DNA of 35,590 nucleotides from Streptomyces tailanensis (GTDB lineage Bacteria > Actinomycetota > Actinomycetes > Streptomycetales > Streptomycetaceae): assembly GCF_008386495.1 (NCBI RefSeq), contig NZ_VTHJ01000003.1:74881-110470 (forward strand). Direction: 5' to 3'. The number at the start of each line of letters is the position of its first letter. Position 1 is the stretch's first letter. Under the pieces are notes generated by a model. The model was not told where the DNA came from and made no database searches. It saw only the letters and a program-made list of their open reading frames with translations. Positions 17,234 through 25,871 of this stretch are shown here, one piece after another. A program made the translations under genes and the position numbers.

Positions 17234-18448
17234 ATGGACTTCGCGTTCGACGCCCGTACGGAGGAGCTGCGCGCCAAGCTCCTCGCCTTCATGGACGAGT
17301 ACGTCTACCCGGCCGAGGCGGTGGCCGAGGAGCAGCGGGCGGAGCCGGCCTCGCCGTGGGACACACCGGCCGTGGTGGAGGAGCTGAAGGCCGAGGCCCG
17401 CCGCCAGGGCCTGTGGAACCTCTTCCTGCCCGACTCCGAGTACGGGGCCGGGCTCACCAACCTCCAATACGCGCCGCTCGCCGAAATCACCGGCCGTTCC
17501 CCGCAGTTGGCGCCGACCGCGCTGAACTGCGCGGCGCCCGACACGGGCAACATGGAGGTGCTCAGCCAGTTCGGGGACGAGGCGCAGAAGAAGCAGTGGC
17601 TGGAACCGCTGCTGGCGGGTGAGATCCGGTCGGCCTTCGCGATGACGGAGCCCGAGGTGGCTTCGTCCGATGCCACGAACATCACCACGCTGATCGAGCG
17701 GGACGGCGACGAGTACGTCATCACCGGGCGCAAGTGGTACATCTCCGGGGCCATGAACCCGGACTGCCAGATCTTCATCGTCATGGGCAAGACGGATCCG
17801 GACGGGGCCGACATCCGGCGCCAGCAGTCGATGGTGCTGGTGCCGCGTGACACTCCGGGTGTCACGGTGAAGCGCGCGATGCGGGTCTTCGGGTACGAGG
17901 ACCACTACCACGGTGGTCATGCCGAGGTGATCTTCGACCACACGCGCGTGCCGGTGTCGAATCTGATCGGTGAGGAGGGCGGCGGCTTCGCCATCGCCCA
18001 GGCGCGGCTCGGGCCCGGGCGCATCCACCACTGCATGCGGCTCATCGGCATGGCCGAGCGGGCCATCGAGCTGATGTGCCGGCGGGCGGTGGCCCGGGAG
18101 GCCTTCGGCAAGGCGCTCGCCCAGCAAGGGGTCGTGCACAACTGGATCGCCGACGCGCGGGTGACCGTCGAGCAGCTGCGGCTGCTGGTGTTGAAGACGG
18201 CGTGGTTGATGGACACGGTGGGCAACAAGGGGGCCCACACCGAGATCCAGGCCATCAAGATCGCCACGCCTCGGGCCGTCGTCGACATCATCGACCGGGC
18301 GATCCAGTTGCACGGGGCGGGGGGTGTCAGCCAGGACTTTCCGCTGGCCGAGTTGTACGCGGGGGCGCGGACGTTGATGATCGCGGACGGGCCGGACGAG
18401 GTGCATCAGCGGTCGTTGGCTCGGCGGGAGTTGAAACGGTACGTGTGA
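17234..18448 (+). CDS. Acyl-CoA dehydrogenase, ACAD10/11-like
   Basis: A 404-residue flavoenzyme. Family motifs include FAMTEPEVASSDATNI (FAD contact), RKWYISGAMNPDCQIFIVMG, the GRIHHCMRLIGMAERAIELM helix and the C-terminal IQLHGAGGVSQDFPLA. The sequence follows the ACAD10/11 branch, which in animals is fused behind the kinase domain found here as a separate upstream gene. ATG 17234 is preceded by GGAGGG, 6 bp after the phosphotransferase stop. Together the two genes could convert a hydroxyacyl-CoA to an enoyl-CoA by phosphorylation and elimination. Substrate length is unknown. Confidence 0.92.
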   Translation: MDFAFDARTEELRAKLLAFMDEYVYPAEAVAEEQRAEPASPWDTPAVVEELKAEARRQGLWNLFLPDSEYGAGLTNLQYAPLAEITGRSPQLAPTALNCAAPDTGNMEVLSQFGDEAQKKQWLEPLLAGEIRSAFAMTEPEVASSDATNITTLIERDGDEYVITGRKWYISGAMNPDCQIFIVMGKTDPDGADIRRQQSMVLVPRDTPGVTVKRAMRVFGYEDHYHGGHAEVIFDHTRVPVSNLIGEEGGGFAIAQARLGPGRIHHCMRLIGMAERAIELMCRRAVAREAFGKALAQQGVVHNWIADARVTVEQLRLLVLKTAWLMDTVGNKGAHTEIQAIKIATPRAVVDIIDRAIQLHGAGGVSQDFPLAELYAGARTLMIADGPDEVHQRSLARRELKRYV

Positions 18449-18507
18449 CGCGTGGCGGGGCGGTGGAGGGTTTTTCGCCCCCGCCGCCCCTACCCATTCC
18501 CATCCCC

Positions 18508-18522
18508 AGGGGCTGCGCCCCT
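18508..18522. terminator. Small hairpin between convergent genes
   Basis: AGGGGC (18508-18513) pairs with GCCCCT (18517-18522) around TGC. This short stem commonly accompanies the larger palindrome below in streptomycete gaps. Confidence 0.55.
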
Positions 18523-18569
18523 TCGCCCCCCGAGGGTGCGTTCTTTGAGTGCGAGTGGGTGGGGGCTTG

Positions 18570-18615
18570 TCGCGCAGTTCCCCGCGCCCCTGAAGGGGCG
18601 CGGGGAACTGCGCGA
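18570..18615. repeat. 46-bp near-perfect palindrome, likely bidirectional terminator
   Basis: A 22-bp arm (18570-18591) pairs without mismatch to 18594-18615, leaving a 2-base loop. It sits between the convergent acyl-CoA dehydrogenase and TetR genes. The core CAGTTCCCCGCGCCCC is familiar to me from dispersed intergenic palindromes of Streptomyces genomes, so this is probably one copy of a repeated family that also ends transcripts. Confidence 0.75.
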
Positions 18616-18679
18616 GCAACCACACCAAGCCCGCAGACGCTCAACATCCGCAACCTCACGAGCTCTCCGGCGGGGTCGG

Positions 18680-19282
18680 CTACGGGCGCAGTGCTCGTAG
18701 CAGTAGGTCCGCCAAGTGGTCTGCGACCTCCTGGGGGGTCATCGGGCCGTCGGGGCGGTACCACGTGGACAGGTGGTGGACGGAGCCGAAGTGGTAGTCG
18801 ACGACCAGGTCCGCGGGGGTCGCCTTGGAGAAGACGCCCGTTTCCTGGCCCTCCTCGACGAGCGCGCGGAAGCGTTCGTGGTAGCGGCGGCGCTCGGCGC
18901 GGACCTGCTTGTTCTTCTCGGGGCTCAGATGGTGCATGGAGCGGAAGAAGATCATCGCGTCGTCGAGGTTGTCGATGGTGGTGACGACGACATCGGCGGC
19001 GGCCCCCCGCAGCCGTTCCTCGATCGGCGCGTCAGCCCCCGCGAACGCGTCCAGCCGCTCCTGCTGGATGCGCAGCACGCGCGCGTACACCTCGTGCAGC
19101 AGATCGTCCTTGGAACCGAAGTAGTGGTAGAGCGCCCCCTTGGTGACACCCGCGGCCTCGACGATCTCCTGTACGGAGGTGCGGTCGTAGCCCTGCTCGG
19201 CGAAGAGCCGGGTGGCGGCGGCCAGCAGCCGCTGCGGGACGGGAGTACCGTCCCCGTCCGTCGTCCTGGGCACTGCCGCCAC
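18680..19282 (-). CDS. TetR-family regulator of the ACAD/SDR genes
   Basis: A 200-residue regulator. The helix-turn-helix is in the N-terminal 60 residues (VQEIVEAAGVTKGALYHYFG, then SKDDLLHEVYARVL), followed by a C-terminal ligand and dimer domain of FadR/AcrR type. I chose GTG 19282, with GGAAGG just upstream; GTG 19273 is also possible, and the long open frame further upstream reads poorly. It lies between the acyl-CoA dehydrogenase and SDR genes. The paired CCGACCGG palindromes upstream of both operons make it the likely repressor, perhaps released by an acyl-CoA. No palindrome was seen at its own promoter. Confidence 0.88.
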   Translation of the reverse strand: MAAVPRTTDGDGTPVPQRLLAAATRLFAEQGYDRTSVQEIVEAAGVTKGALYHYFGSKDDLLHEVYARVLRIQQERLDAFAGADAPIEERLRGAAADVVVTTIDNLDDAMIFFRSMHHLSPEKNKQVRAERRRYHERFRALVEEGQETGVFSKATPADLVVDYHFGSVHHLSTWYRPDGPMTPQEVADHLADLLLRALRP

Positions 19283-19428
19283 CTGCCTTCCGAGGTTCTG
19301 TTGTCGCCTGTCGCCTACTGGTCGTCCGTCGACCGCCGATCGGTTCCCGACCTGGCGGAATCGCGACTCCCGCCGGAGGATCATCCCACTCTCCGGGCCT
19401 GGTCCGCCGGTCAGGGCGGTCGGGGCGG

Positions 19429-20190
19429 TCAGCCCGTCGCCTCCCACTTCTGCTGAATGTGGTTCATGTTCGTCAGCCACCGCTCCGGATCGGCGGCCCG
19501 TGCCTGATAGAAATCGGCCACCTCGGGGTGCGGCAGGATCAGGAAACGGTCCTTCTCGATGCCCTCGAAGAGCGCGTCGGCCACATCCTCCGGCTCGATC
19601 GCGGTCGGCGCGAGCACCAGGTCGCCCGCGCTGCCGGATGCCGTCAGCATGTCGGTGCGCACCCCCTGGGGGCAGATCGCGTGGACCTTGAGGCCCCGGT
19701 GGCGGTACGTGAGCGACAGCCACTCGGCGAACGCGTACGCCCCGTGCTTGGTGACGCTGTACGGCGCGGCGCCGATCATCGTGAGCAGCCCGGCCGCCGA
19801 GACCGTGGACACGAAACGTCCGCTGCCCCGCTCCAGCCACTCCGGCAGCAACTCCTGCGCCGCCCGCACATGCGCCATCACGTTCACATCCCAGGCAAGC
19901 GCCCACACCTTCTCGTCGGCCGCCTCCGTACCCCCCGAGGCGACCCCGGCATTCGCGCAGTACACATCGACCACCCCACCGAGCGCCTCACGGGCAGCGC
20001 CCACAATCGCGGAGGCATCCCCGGGCACGGCGATCCCACCGATCTCGTCGGCCACGCCCCGCGCCCGCTCAGCGTCCAGGTCATTCACGACGACCCGAGC
20101 ACCCGCCGCCGCGAACCGCCGAGCCAGAGCCGCCCCGATCCCACCCCCGGCCCCGGTGACGACCACTCCCGCACCCTGCGCGACTCCCAC
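19429..20190 (-). CDS. Short-chain dehydrogenase/reductase
   Basis: A 253-residue Rossmann oxidoreductase. The cofactor motif is VTGAGGGIGAALARR, followed by NDL (suggesting NAD preference at the acidic end), CANAG, the catalytic serine in STVSAAG, and YSVTKHG (YxxxK). GTG 20190 has an AAGGAG eight bases upstream and is preferred over a start at 20238, which would add an arginine-rich tail. A TetR-like site lies about 57 bp before it. With the ACAD10/11-like pair it would fit oxidation of a hydroxyacyl intermediate or alcohol. The substrate is unknown. Confidence 0.9.
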   Translation of the reverse strand: MGVAQGAGVVVTGAGGGIGAALARRFAAAGARVVVNDLDAERARGVADEIGGIAVPGDASAIVGAAREALGGVVDVYCANAGVASGGTEAADEKVWALAWDVNVMAHVRAAQELLPEWLERGSGRFVSTVSAAGLLTMIGAAPYSVTKHGAYAFAEWLSLTYRHRGLKVHAICPQGVRTDMLTASGSAGDLVLAPTAIEPEDVADALFEGIEKDRFLILPHPEVADFYQARAADPERWLTNMNHIQQKWEATG

Positions 20191-20246
20191 GATCGGTCTC
20201 CTTCGACACGGCGACGTACTCCTAATGGCTCCACTCAAGCAGTCAG

Positions 20247-20260
20247 ACTAACCGGTCGGT
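20247..20260. promoter_or_regulatory. TetR-type operator ahead of the SDR gene
   Basis: CTAACCGGTCGG (20248-20259) matches 10 of 12 positions of the palindrome at 16118-16129. One half-site is perfect and the other is degenerate. Confidence 0.55.
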
Positions 20261-20352
20261 ATGTCACTGAGAAGGGTGCCCGAATTACACACGACGCGCG
20301 GAAGCGCTTAGCTTGCACAAACACCGCTCCCGCGATGACGGAGGTCACCCCC

Positions 20353-21603
20353 ATGCACCTCTCCCGCCGCACCTTCCTGGCCGCCGCGACAACCACGGCC
20401 GCCTGCACCTCCACGGCCGACCTCACCACCACACCCCCGGCCGCGACCACCGCCCCACGGCTCGACACCGGCTTCGAGCGACTGGCAGCCTCCGGCTACA
20501 AACAACTCGGCAGCCAAAAGATCGGCATCGTCACCAACCCCACCGGCATCACCAGAGACGCCCGCCACATCGTCGACGTGATGCACACCGACGACCGAGT
20601 GGACCTCAGGGCCGTCTTCGGCCCTGAGCACGGCTTTCGCGGCACAGCCCAGGCCGGCGGCTCCGAGGGCCGCCACGACGACCCGGCGACGGGGCTGCCC
20701 GTCTACGACACCTACCTGAAGAGCGGCCGCCCGCTCGCGGACATCTTCACCGCCTCCGGCGTGGACACGATCGTCTTCGACATCCAGGACGTGGGCGCCC
20801 GCTTCTACACGTACGTCTGGACTATGTACGACTGCATGGAGGCGGCCCAGCTGGCGGGCAAGCGCTTCGTGGTGCTGGACCGCCCGAACCCAGTCACCGG
20901 CCGCTCCGCCGAAGGCCCCGTGCTGCACAAGGAGTTCGCGACTTTCGTCGGCCGGCAGCCCATCTCGCAGGCGCACGGGATGACGGTGGCGGAGCTGGCG
21001 CGGCTGTTCAACGGGGAGTTCCTCACCACGCCCGTACCGCTGGAGACCGTACTGATGTCGGGGTGGAAGCGGTCGCGGTTCTACGACACCTCCGGGCTGC
21101 CCTGGGTGCCGCCGAGCCCGAACATGCCGACACCGGACAGCGCTCTCGTGTACTCCGGGACGTGTCTCTTCGAGGGGACGAACCTGTCGGAGGGGCGCGG
21201 CACCACCCGACCGTTCGAGCTGCTCGGCGCCGAGGGCATCGACCGGCGCTGGGCGGCCGCCGCCAACGAACTCGACCTTCCCGGCGCGCACTTCAGGGAG
21301 GCGTACTTCGCGCCGACGTTCTCCAAGTTCCAGGGGAAGACCATCGGCGGCGTACAGATCCATGTCCATGACCGGGCGGCGTACGACCCCGTACGCACCG
21401 GTATCGGCCTCCTCGTGACCGCGAGGAAGGTGTGGAGCGGCTTCGCCTGGCGCTCCGACAACTGGATCGACAAGCTGACCGGCTCCGCGCGGGTACGCAC
21501 GATGATCGACGCGGGGGCGGACACGGACGACGTGGTGGCGGGCTGGCAGGAGGAGCTGGCGGCGTTCCGAAGGGTGCGGAAGGAGTATTTGCTCTATCGG
21601 TAG
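20353..21603 (+). CDS. Tat-exported NamZ/DUF1343 family hydrolase
   Basis: A 416-residue protein with a twin-arginine signal (LSRRTFLAAATTTAAC at the start) and possibly a lipid-anchored Cys18, although the lipobox is weak. The mature part carries DUF1343 motifs: GIVTNPTGITRDARHIVDV, FGPEHGFRGTAQAG, FDIQDVGARFYTY, LDRPNP and the late SPNMPTP and TNLSEGRGTTRPFEL. NamZ of Bacillus is an exo-beta-N-acetylmuramidase that releases MurNAc from peptidoglycan fragments, so a cell-wall recycling role outside the membrane is likely. ATG 20353 has GGAGG eight bases upstream; ATG 20335 is less likely. Confidence 0.9.
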   Translation: MHLSRRTFLAAATTTAACTSTADLTTTPPAATTAPRLDTGFERLAASGYKQLGSQKIGIVTNPTGITRDARHIVDVMHTDDRVDLRAVFGPEHGFRGTAQAGGSEGRHDDPATGLPVYDTYLKSGRPLADIFTASGVDTIVFDIQDVGARFYTYVWTMYDCMEAAQLAGKRFVVLDRPNPVTGRSAEGPVLHKEFATFVGRQPISQAHGMTVAELARLFNGEFLTTPVPLETVLMSGWKRSRFYDTSGLPWVPPSPNMPTPDSALVYSGTCLFEGTNLSEGRGTTRPFELLGAEGIDRRWAAAANELDLPGAHFREAYFAPTFSKFQGKTIGGVQIHVHDRAAYDPVRTGIGLLVTARKVWSGFAWRSDNWIDKLTGSARVRTMIDAGADTDDVVAGWQEELAAFRRVRKEYLLYR

Positions 21604-21697
21604 TTACGTAGGCGTACGTGACGTATGGCCATCCTTCGCCGTTGGCAGGACCATGCGCGAAAGCGCACCACCAACGGGGGGGCGAAGGGGGCTCGTC

Positions 21698-23017
21698 ATG
21701 GCGGATCCGGAAATGAGCGTGACTCCCTACTGGGAACTGACCTTCGACGCGGACGGGGACGTGGACACCGGGCAGCGGGACCGGCTGTTCGAGGGGGTCG
21801 GGCGGCGCGGGGTCGGGGACCTGGTCGTCTTCGCGCACGGCTGGAACAGCGACCGGTCCGGCGCGACCCGGCTCTACAGCCGCTTCTTCGCGCCGTTCCC
21901 CGAACTCGTCCCCAAAGCCGGGCTCGGGTACGTCGGGGTGCACTGGCCCTCGATGCGGTTCTCCGACGAGCCGATCCCGGACTTCGAGCCGGTCCGGGCC
22001 GCCGCCCCCAGCCGGCCCGTGCTCGACAAGGGCACCCGGCACGCGCTCCTGGAGGTCTTCCCGGGGCGGGCAACGATCGTCGAACAGCTCGCCCGGCTGC
22101 TGAAGCAACGGCCGGACGAGGGTGCCTCGGTGGAGGAGTTCGGGCGGCTGGTGCGGCTGCTGGTGGAGGTGCCGCCGCAGGGACCGCAGGGCGCGTTCAC
22201 GGCGGACACGCTGGCGGAGGGGATGCCGGAGGGCACGCCCGGGATGCTGTGCGGGGAGCCGGTGACGGTGTGCGCGGACTGCGCGGCGGCGCTGACGGAG
22301 GTCGAGGGAGGCGCGTCGTTCGGTGTCTGGGACGGCGCCCATGAACTGCTGCGTCAGGCCACGTACTTCGCGATGAAGCGCCGTGCCGGCACCGTCGGTG
22401 AGCGCGGGCTCGGGCGGCTGCTCGGGCAGCTCGCGCGGTCGGCGCCGGAGGTGCGGGTGCACCTCGTGGGGCACAGCTTCGGTGGCCGGTTGGTGTCGTT
22501 CGCGTTGCGCGGGCTGCCGGAGGGCGTGCACTCGGTGAAGTCGGTGACGCTGCTTCAGGCCGCCTTCTCGCACTACGCGTTCGCGGCCCGGTTGCCGCAC
22601 GACAAGCGGGCGAGCGGCGTGCTGAACGGCCGGCAGAAGCGGATCGACGGCCCGCTGGTGTGCTGCCACTCCAAGCACGACTCGGCCCTCGGCACGATCT
22701 ACCCGCTCGCCTCCCGCATGGCGGGCGACTCGCGGGCGGTCGCGGGCTTCGGCATCGGCATCGGCATCGGCATCGGCATCGGCAGTGTGCTGGGGGCCAA
22801 GTGGGGCGCGCTCGGCTACGACGGGATCCAGGCCGTCAAGGGCACCCGCTCCTTCAAGCTCACCGACGCCCTCAAGGCCCAACTGCCCGGCTCGGGCTGT
22901 GTGAACATCGACGCGGCCGCCGTCGTGAAGAACGGCGGCCCGCCGTCCGGGGCACACAGCGACATCTGCCACCGGGAGTTGGCACGGGTGGTGCTGGCGG
23001 CGGGCCGTATCGACTGA
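21698..23017 (+). CDS. Alpha/beta hydrolase-like protein, function unknown
   Basis: A 439-residue protein with alpha/beta-hydrolase features: a strand leading to FAHGWNSDRS (oxyanion region, near residue 46) and a nucleophile elbow VHLVGHSFGGRLVSF with Ser in GHSFG. A possible catalytic acid or histidine pair lies near CCHSKHDSALG. Residues near 350-362 are a run of alternating Gly-Ile encoded by a pure hexanucleotide repeat. No signal peptide is seen. ATG 21698 follows GAAGGGGG. It stands alone, 94 bp after the NamZ gene. Lipase, esterase or signalling roles are all possible. Confidence 0.75.
   Translation: MADPEMSVTPYWELTFDADGDVDTGQRDRLFEGVGRRGVGDLVVFAHGWNSDRSGATRLYSRFFAPFPELVPKAGLGYVGVHWPSMRFSDEPIPDFEPVRAAAPSRPVLDKGTRHALLEVFPGRATIVEQLARLLKQRPDEGASVEEFGRLVRLLVEVPPQGPQGAFTADTLAEGMPEGTPGMLCGEPVTVCADCAAALTEVEGGASFGVWDGAHELLRQATYFAMKRRAGTVGERGLGRLLGQLARSAPEVRVHLVGHSFGGRLVSFALRGLPEGVHSVKSVTLLQAAFSHYAFAARLPHDKRASGVLNGRQKRIDGPLVCCHSKHDSALGTIYPLASRMAGDSRAVAGFGIGIGIGIGIGSVLGAKWGALGYDGIQAVKGTRSFKLTDALKAQLPGSGCVNIDAAAVVKNGGPPSGAHSDICHRELARVVLAAGRID
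22751..22780 (+). repeat. Five tandem copies of GGCATC inside the hydrolase gene
   Basis: Five perfect GGCATC hexamers in frame encode alternating Gly and Ile, followed by a partial copy GGCAGT. Being in units of two codons, slippage would add or remove residues without a frameshift. Confidence 0.9.
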
Positions 23018-23042
23018 GCCCCGGCCCGCCGCCGGCAGTCAC

Positions 23043-25871
23043 TTACCGGTGCGAGGTGAACTCCACCACCTGCTGATAGGTCGGCCGGTTCTGCCAGCTG
23101 ATCTTGTTGTGGTTGATGCCTCCCAGAGGCTGCTGGATGATCGAGTCGGCGCACCACTGGTCGCCCGCCGAGCAGAACTCGTCGCCGGGGTAGACCTGGG
23201 CGGCGGTCTTGCCGGCGGCCTCCTTGAGGGTGTTGATCAGGAGGGTGCGGCAGGCGCTGAGGCTGCCGCCGCCGCAGTACTGGTTCGCCAGCGGGCCCTG
23301 CACCGACTCACCCAGCACCGAGCGGATGTCCTTGTCGACATAGCTCCACCAGCCGTACTGGAAGGAGCTTCCGGCGTGCGAGCCGGTCGGGCCGTGCGCG
23401 GCCGACGGGGACTCGTCGATGGGGAGGTTGGCGGTGATGGCGGTGTAGAGGTCGGCGCCGAGGCCGGGTTCGAACTGGGCCTTCACCAGCAGCGGCCACC
23501 AGGCGTCCAGGATGCGGATCGCCTCGGCGCCTGCGTAGGTCTTCGAACCGGCTGAGGTCTCCGTGCGTTTCGAGCCCGACGACACCCAGGTCTGGAGCTT
23601 GCTGACCGCCGCCGCTGCCGTGGAGTCGGTGACCGTGCTGCTGTTGACGACCTTCAGCAGGTCCGGCACGACGTCCTCGGCGCGCAGGTCGGCGAGGCCC
23701 GCCTCGGCCATGGCCTTGGTCAGTGAGGCTCTGGTGACCCCACCGGCCGCGACCAGCCGCTTCACCCGGTCGTCCAGCAGATTGCCGCGGTGGACGGAGC
23801 CGTTGCCCCAGGGGGCGGTGGTGTACTCCTTGGCCTGCTTGTTGTTCCAGGAGATGTAGTACTCCTGGTCGATGGAGTTGGGGTGCTGGGCGGGCGGCGT
23901 GTAGTCGGCGACATTGGTGGTCGGGTTCCAGTTCCGCCACTCGTACGCCGACTGCGCCCAGGCCGGGAACTCGGCGTCGACGTTCGCGGCACGGACCGGG
24001 TTGTCGCCGCTGTTGTAGTACGCGGTGTGCTCGGAGTCGGCGTAGAACCAGTTGAAGGTGTAGTTGATGTTCTGGACGGCCTTCTGGAAGTCCTCGGGGC
24101 CCTTCACGTAGTCGGGGTCGTTGAGCATCTGGAAGCCGATGATCGACTCGGCCTCGTTCATGTACGAGGAGCGCAGGGTGGTGTAGGCGACCTTCTTGCC
24201 GTCGACCGTCGCTCGGTGGGAGACGGGGCCGTACTTGGTGCGCCAGACCTGCATGCGGTACGAGCCCGCCGGGGTGTCGTCGGCGGTGGTGGGCTTCCAG
24301 GCGTTGGTCTGCTCGATCTTCTCCATGGCCGTGCAGGTGCCGTGGTAGAGGTAGTGGACGTCGTCCTGGCACAGTTCGACGGCGTAGGAGTCGATGATGT
24401 CCTGGCCGGAGGTGGTGGCGCTCCAGGCGTAGTCCTGGCCGCGGCCGAGTTCGACGTACATGCTCAGGCCGGCGAAGGAGGCGCCGCGGGCGCTGATGCC
24501 CGGCCCCTGGATCTCCTGGAGCATGAGGAGCTGGGGCGCGAAGTAGCCGGTCTGGGGGCCGAAGACGGCGATGGGGTGGCCGCTCGCGGTGTGTTCGCCG
24601 CTGACGACGAGGGCGTTGGACATGCCCCGCCGGGCCGAGCTGAGGGCGCTCTCGGTGGCCTCGGACGACACACTCGTCGAGGCGGTCGTAGCGGCGCTGC
24701 CCGTGCGGTCGTAGACCAGCGGCTCCTCGGTGACCGTGCCGTCGTCGGGCAGGGCCATGCCCTGCGGATCGGCGGGCTTGGTGGCGTACGGGAAGCTGGC
24801 GTCGTGGACGGTGACGGCGGCCTCGGGGTCGTTGCGCTCGCGGAACGACTCCCAGACCTCGGTGCCCTCACTGACGCCGTACTTCTCCTGGGCGGCCAGC
24901 AGGGACAGGGCGTTGTTGACCTCGCCGCCGCCTCCGGAGCCGAAGAGGGCACCGATGACGGAGGCCAGGGCGACCAGGTCGGTGGGCTTGAACTTCTCGA
25001 TGGTGCCGGCGTTGGTGACGGAGTCCTTGTGGCCGGTCAGGACGTACTCGCCGGGGAAGTAGCGGCCGCTGTCGGAGGCGTCGATGTAGGCGTTGATGCC
25101 GTCGATGTACGCCTCGACGTCGTCGAGGGCCAGTTGGCCGCGCTCGCCGTTGGCGGCCACGGCCTTGTCGATCTGGGCCTGGAGGTCGGCCTCGGTGTAC
25201 GGGGCGTGCCGCCAGAACTCCTGCTCCAGGCCCTGGTTGGACTCGGCGCCGCCGGCGAACGGGGTCAGCTTGCCACGGCCCACATGCCGGAAGACGTCCA
25301 TCAGCCACAGTCGGTCCTGGGCCGCCGCGTACCCCGCGCCGAACTCGGTGCCGTAGCGGGTGGTGCCCGTGATGTGCGGCACCCCGGTCTTCTTGTCGCG
25401 GACGATGGTGACGTCGGTGCGGCCGGCCGGGTTCAGGGTGGAGGCGACCTGGTCGGAGGCGACGCCGAAGGAGGCGTCGTTGAAGAAGGTGTTGATGGTG
25501 GCGTTGGTGAGACCCGAGTAGCCGGTGGCCAGGTTGTTGTAGGGGCCGAGCTGGTTGCTCGCGTTCTCCGGCATGGAGCCGAAGGCCTGGTTGAGGAGGA
25601 TCTGGGCGAGGGTGGCGTTGCCGTTCTGCCCGGGCGGCAGGATGTCGGAGCACTGGCCGCCGCAGTGGTCGGTCACCGCGGCCGCCTCTACGGCCGTCGC
25701 CTCGACTGCACCCGTGTCGGCGGCCGCTGCCGGGGAAGTCGGGGAAAGAGGTGACAAAAGACCGGCAACGAGTGCGCATATCGAAGCGGCCTTGAGGAAC
25801 TCCGGGAATCTGCGGGGAGTTCTCAGTCTGTCGAGCGTGTTGCGTGAGGTGCGTGGGGTGCGCCGTGGCAT
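23043..25871 (-). CDS. Secreted penicillin-acylase-family Ntn hydrolase
   Basis: A 942-residue precursor. The N-terminus has a long basic region, a hydrophobic core (KAASICALVAGLLSPL) and an Ala-rich cleavage zone near 52, so it is exported. The alpha-chain motif YAAAQDRLWLMDVFRHVGRGKL (about 181-202) is typical, and the predicted self-cleavage site lies before Ser418 in RRGMSNALVVSGEH, creating an N-terminal serine nucleophile on the beta chain. Relatives cleave penicillins, cyclic lipopeptides or acyl-homoserine lactones. Two C-terminal cysteine pairs suggest disulfides. The start at 25871 is clear. It appears monocistronic. The acyl substrate cannot be judged from sequence. Confidence 0.92.
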   Translation of the reverse strand: MPRRTPRTSRNTLDRLRTPRRFPEFLKAASICALVAGLLSPLSPTSPAAAADTGAVEATAVEAAAVTDHCGGQCSDILPPGQNGNATLAQILLNQAFGSMPENASNQLGPYNNLATGYSGLTNATINTFFNDASFGVASDQVASTLNPAGRTDVTIVRDKKTGVPHITGTTRYGTEFGAGYAAAQDRLWLMDVFRHVGRGKLTPFAGGAESNQGLEQEFWRHAPYTEADLQAQIDKAVAANGERGQLALDDVEAYIDGINAYIDASDSGRYFPGEYVLTGHKDSVTNAGTIEKFKPTDLVALASVIGALFGSGGGGEVNNALSLLAAQEKYGVSEGTEVWESFRERNDPEAAVTVHDASFPYATKPADPQGMALPDDGTVTEEPLVYDRTGSAATTASTSVSSEATESALSSARRGMSNALVVSGEHTASGHPIAVFGPQTGYFAPQLLMLQEIQGPGISARGASFAGLSMYVELGRGQDYAWSATTSGQDIIDSYAVELCQDDVHYLYHGTCTAMEKIEQTNAWKPTTADDTPAGSYRMQVWRTKYGPVSHRATVDGKKVAYTTLRSSYMNEAESIIGFQMLNDPDYVKGPEDFQKAVQNINYTFNWFYADSEHTAYYNSGDNPVRAANVDAEFPAWAQSAYEWRNWNPTTNVADYTPPAQHPNSIDQEYYISWNNKQAKEYTTAPWGNGSVHRGNLLDDRVKRLVAAGGVTRASLTKAMAEAGLADLRAEDVVPDLLKVVNSSTVTDSTAAAAVSKLQTWVSSGSKRTETSAGSKTYAGAEAIRILDAWWPLLVKAQFEPGLGADLYTAITANLPIDESPSAAHGPTGSHAGSSFQYGWWSYVDKDIRSVLGESVQGPLANQYCGGGSLSACRTLLINTLKEAAGKTAAQVYPGDEFCSAGDQWCADSIIQQPLGGINHNKISWQNRPTYQQVVEFTSHR

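Noticed and set aside
16094..18628. 844-codon antisense frame over the ACAD10/11-like pair
   Set aside because: It spans two well-supported genes and an intergenic palindrome and has no recognisable motif.
20296..20312. AAGCGCTTAG near 20302 as another TetR operator
   Set aside because: Symmetry is short and the flanks do not match the other sites.
21604..21624. Cluster of three ACGT cores after the NamZ gene
   Set aside because: The spacing is irregular and the sequence is too short to support a regulatory claim.
22751..22780. GGCATC array as a CRISPR or iteron
   Set aside because: There are no spacers, the units are contiguous and in frame with a hydrolase gene.
23790..25754. 654-codon plus-strand frame over the penicillin acylase gene
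   Set aside because: Its Gly/Val/Asp-rich composition mirrors the acylase codons; the acylase has a signal peptide and catalytic motifs.
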